From a bacterium (GTDB lineage: Bacteria > Tectomicrobia > Entotheonellia > Entotheonellales > Entotheonellaceae): DNA of 5,690 bases. The stretch spans positions 1 through 5,690 of the forward strand of contig JAPULM010000074.1 of assembly GCA_027294925.1 (NCBI GenBank), read 5' to 3'. Positions 5,068 to 5,690 of this stretch are shown here, in pieces; position 1 is the first letter of the stretch, and the number at the start of each line of letters is the position of its first letter. Under the pieces are notes generated by a model. The model was given only the letters and a program-made list of their open reading frames with translations, had not been told where the DNA came from and searched no databases. Made by a program: the position numbers and the translations under genes.

Positions 5068-5690
5068 TCATTCCTTTCCGGTCTCGAAGGTGGAGAAGAC
5101 GCGGGAGCGGCGCACCGCGAGCGCTGCGATACCGTGGCCCAAAGAGTTCCAGTGATTGTCCTTGGGAAATTCGAAGCGTTTGCCGTTATGGCGGTAGTAG
5201 TCCCCGAACACGGCGTGCATGTCGATAACCTCATATCCTAGGGCCCGCGCGTTGGCCATGAAATAGCTCCGTATCTGGTGGACGAAGCTGGCTTCGACGG
5301 TCTCACGGCTCAAGTCGCCATAAATCTGTTGGCGGATTCCGTCCACCACGAACACGATATGCTCACTGGTCAGCCCGGCCGCTTCCGGAAGTCGCGCCAG
5401 GAATGCATCCACGGCGCGTTTCGAAAACCGGACCCGTTCGGGGCTAGGCTCGGCAAGGGTATTGGCGATGAAAACGGGCCGCTCAGAACCGCCTAGAAAT
5501 TTCAGACTGCTAGTCACCACACCCTTGAGTCCGATGTTGAGGAACAAGTAACGCATCAACGTTGATTTTCGGAGAACCCGTACCAACGGGCTGGGGTTAT
5601 AGGCAACTGTCTTGAGTGCCAGGCCGCCTTCATCATCGTCCCTGAAATAGGTAAGCTTCGGCTTGGCCTTGTAGGCGAGCAAACTTTCAT
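5068..5690 (-). CDS. SGNH/GDSL-type hydrolase or O-acyltransferase, C-terminal part
   Basis: The frame is open from the window edge to TGA at 5070-5068, about 206 residues. The first visible codons (Glu-Ser-Leu-Leu) are internal, so the start lies outside; the TTG at 5682 is not a convincing start. The C-terminal catalytic block is DNHWNSLGHG, with Asp codon 5160-5158 and His codon 5154-5152. This matches the D-x-H-W-N of SGNH hydrolases and AlgJ/AlgX-like polysaccharide O-acetyltransferase relatives. The serine GDS motif would be upstream, outside the window. Other family-like pieces are FVVDGIRQQIYG and YEVIDMHAVFGDYYRHNG, the latter just before the catalytic block. No signal peptide can be judged without the N-terminus. 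In a polysaccharide cluster, adding or removing acetyl groups on the glycan is the likely role, but this is inference. The sampled block at its 3' end is more GC-rich (36/60) than the one from the methyltransferase (25/60). Confidence 0.75.
   Translation of the reverse strand, partial: ESLLAYKAKPKLTYFRDDDEGGLALKTVAYNPSPLVRVLRKSTLMRYLFLNIGLKGVVTSSLKFLGGSERPVFIANTLAEPSPERVRFSKRAVDAFLARLPEAAGLTSEHIVFVVDGIRQQIYGDLSRETVEASFVHQIRSYFMANARALGYEVIDMHAVFGDYYRHNGKRFEFPKDNHWNSLGHGIAALAVRRSRVFSTFETGKE

Noticed and set aside
5010..5234. 74-residue minus-strand ORF overlapping the end of the SGNH gene
   Set aside because: It is an off-frame shadow, Ser/Thr/Arg-rich with no family resemblance, lying under the conserved DNHWNSLGHG coding frame.
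1..5690. CRISPR array, tRNA or rRNA genes, toxin-antitoxin pairs, defence systems
   Set aside because: No regularly spaced repeats, cloverleaf-like segments, rRNA stretches or recognisable toxin, antitoxin or defence proteins were seen on either strand.

Overview
This window looks like a piece of a surface-polysaccharide (exopolysaccharide, capsule or O-antigen type) gene cluster from a Gram-negative proteobacterium. An alphaproteobacterium is my best guess, because the IS1380, IS5 and group II intron remnants resemble types common there. That is family recognition by eye, with no database search. Every intact gene reads leftward (minus strand). In transcription order they are: a SGNH/GDSL-type hydrolase cut by the window edge (5068-5690), a PAPS-type sulfotransferase (3774-4718), a dTDP-glucose 4,6-dehydratase gene broken by fusion to a transposase tail (2590-3510), a class I SAM-dependent methyltransferase (1584-2294) and an aminoglycoside-phosphotransferase-fold kinase (518-1603). 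Layout from left to right: positions 1-517 are a graveyard of mobile DNA, with a transposase tail (IS1634-like, plus strand), the start of an IS5-family transposase and the start of a group II intron reverse transcriptase, all truncated against each other. Positions 518-2294 hold the kinase and methyltransferase, which overlap by 20 bases and are probably translationally coupled. Positions 2357-2857 are the 3' remnant of an IS1380-family element whose transposase tail is joined in frame to the first 218 residues of RfbB. The 263 bases between RfbB and the sulfotransferase contain an inverted, decayed fragment of a second sulfotransferase gene. The sulfotransferase has its own likely promoter. 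The 290 bases upstream of that promoter are non-coding and contain a perfect 14-bp palindrome. How the genes may work together (inference): RfbB would supply dTDP-4-keto-6-deoxyglucose for deoxysugars, while the sulfotransferase, methyltransferase, kinase and SGNH enzyme would decorate a glycan with sulfate, methyl, phosphate and acyl groups. The broken rfbB, truncated mobile elements and decayed sulfotransferase copy show that the locus has been rearranged repeatedly and may no longer work as one pathway. Base composition fits a mosaic: hand-counted 60-base blocks give 42/60 G+C in the IS5 remnant (241-300), 25/60 in the methyltransferase (1921-1980) and 36/60 at the end of the SGNH gene (5041-5100).
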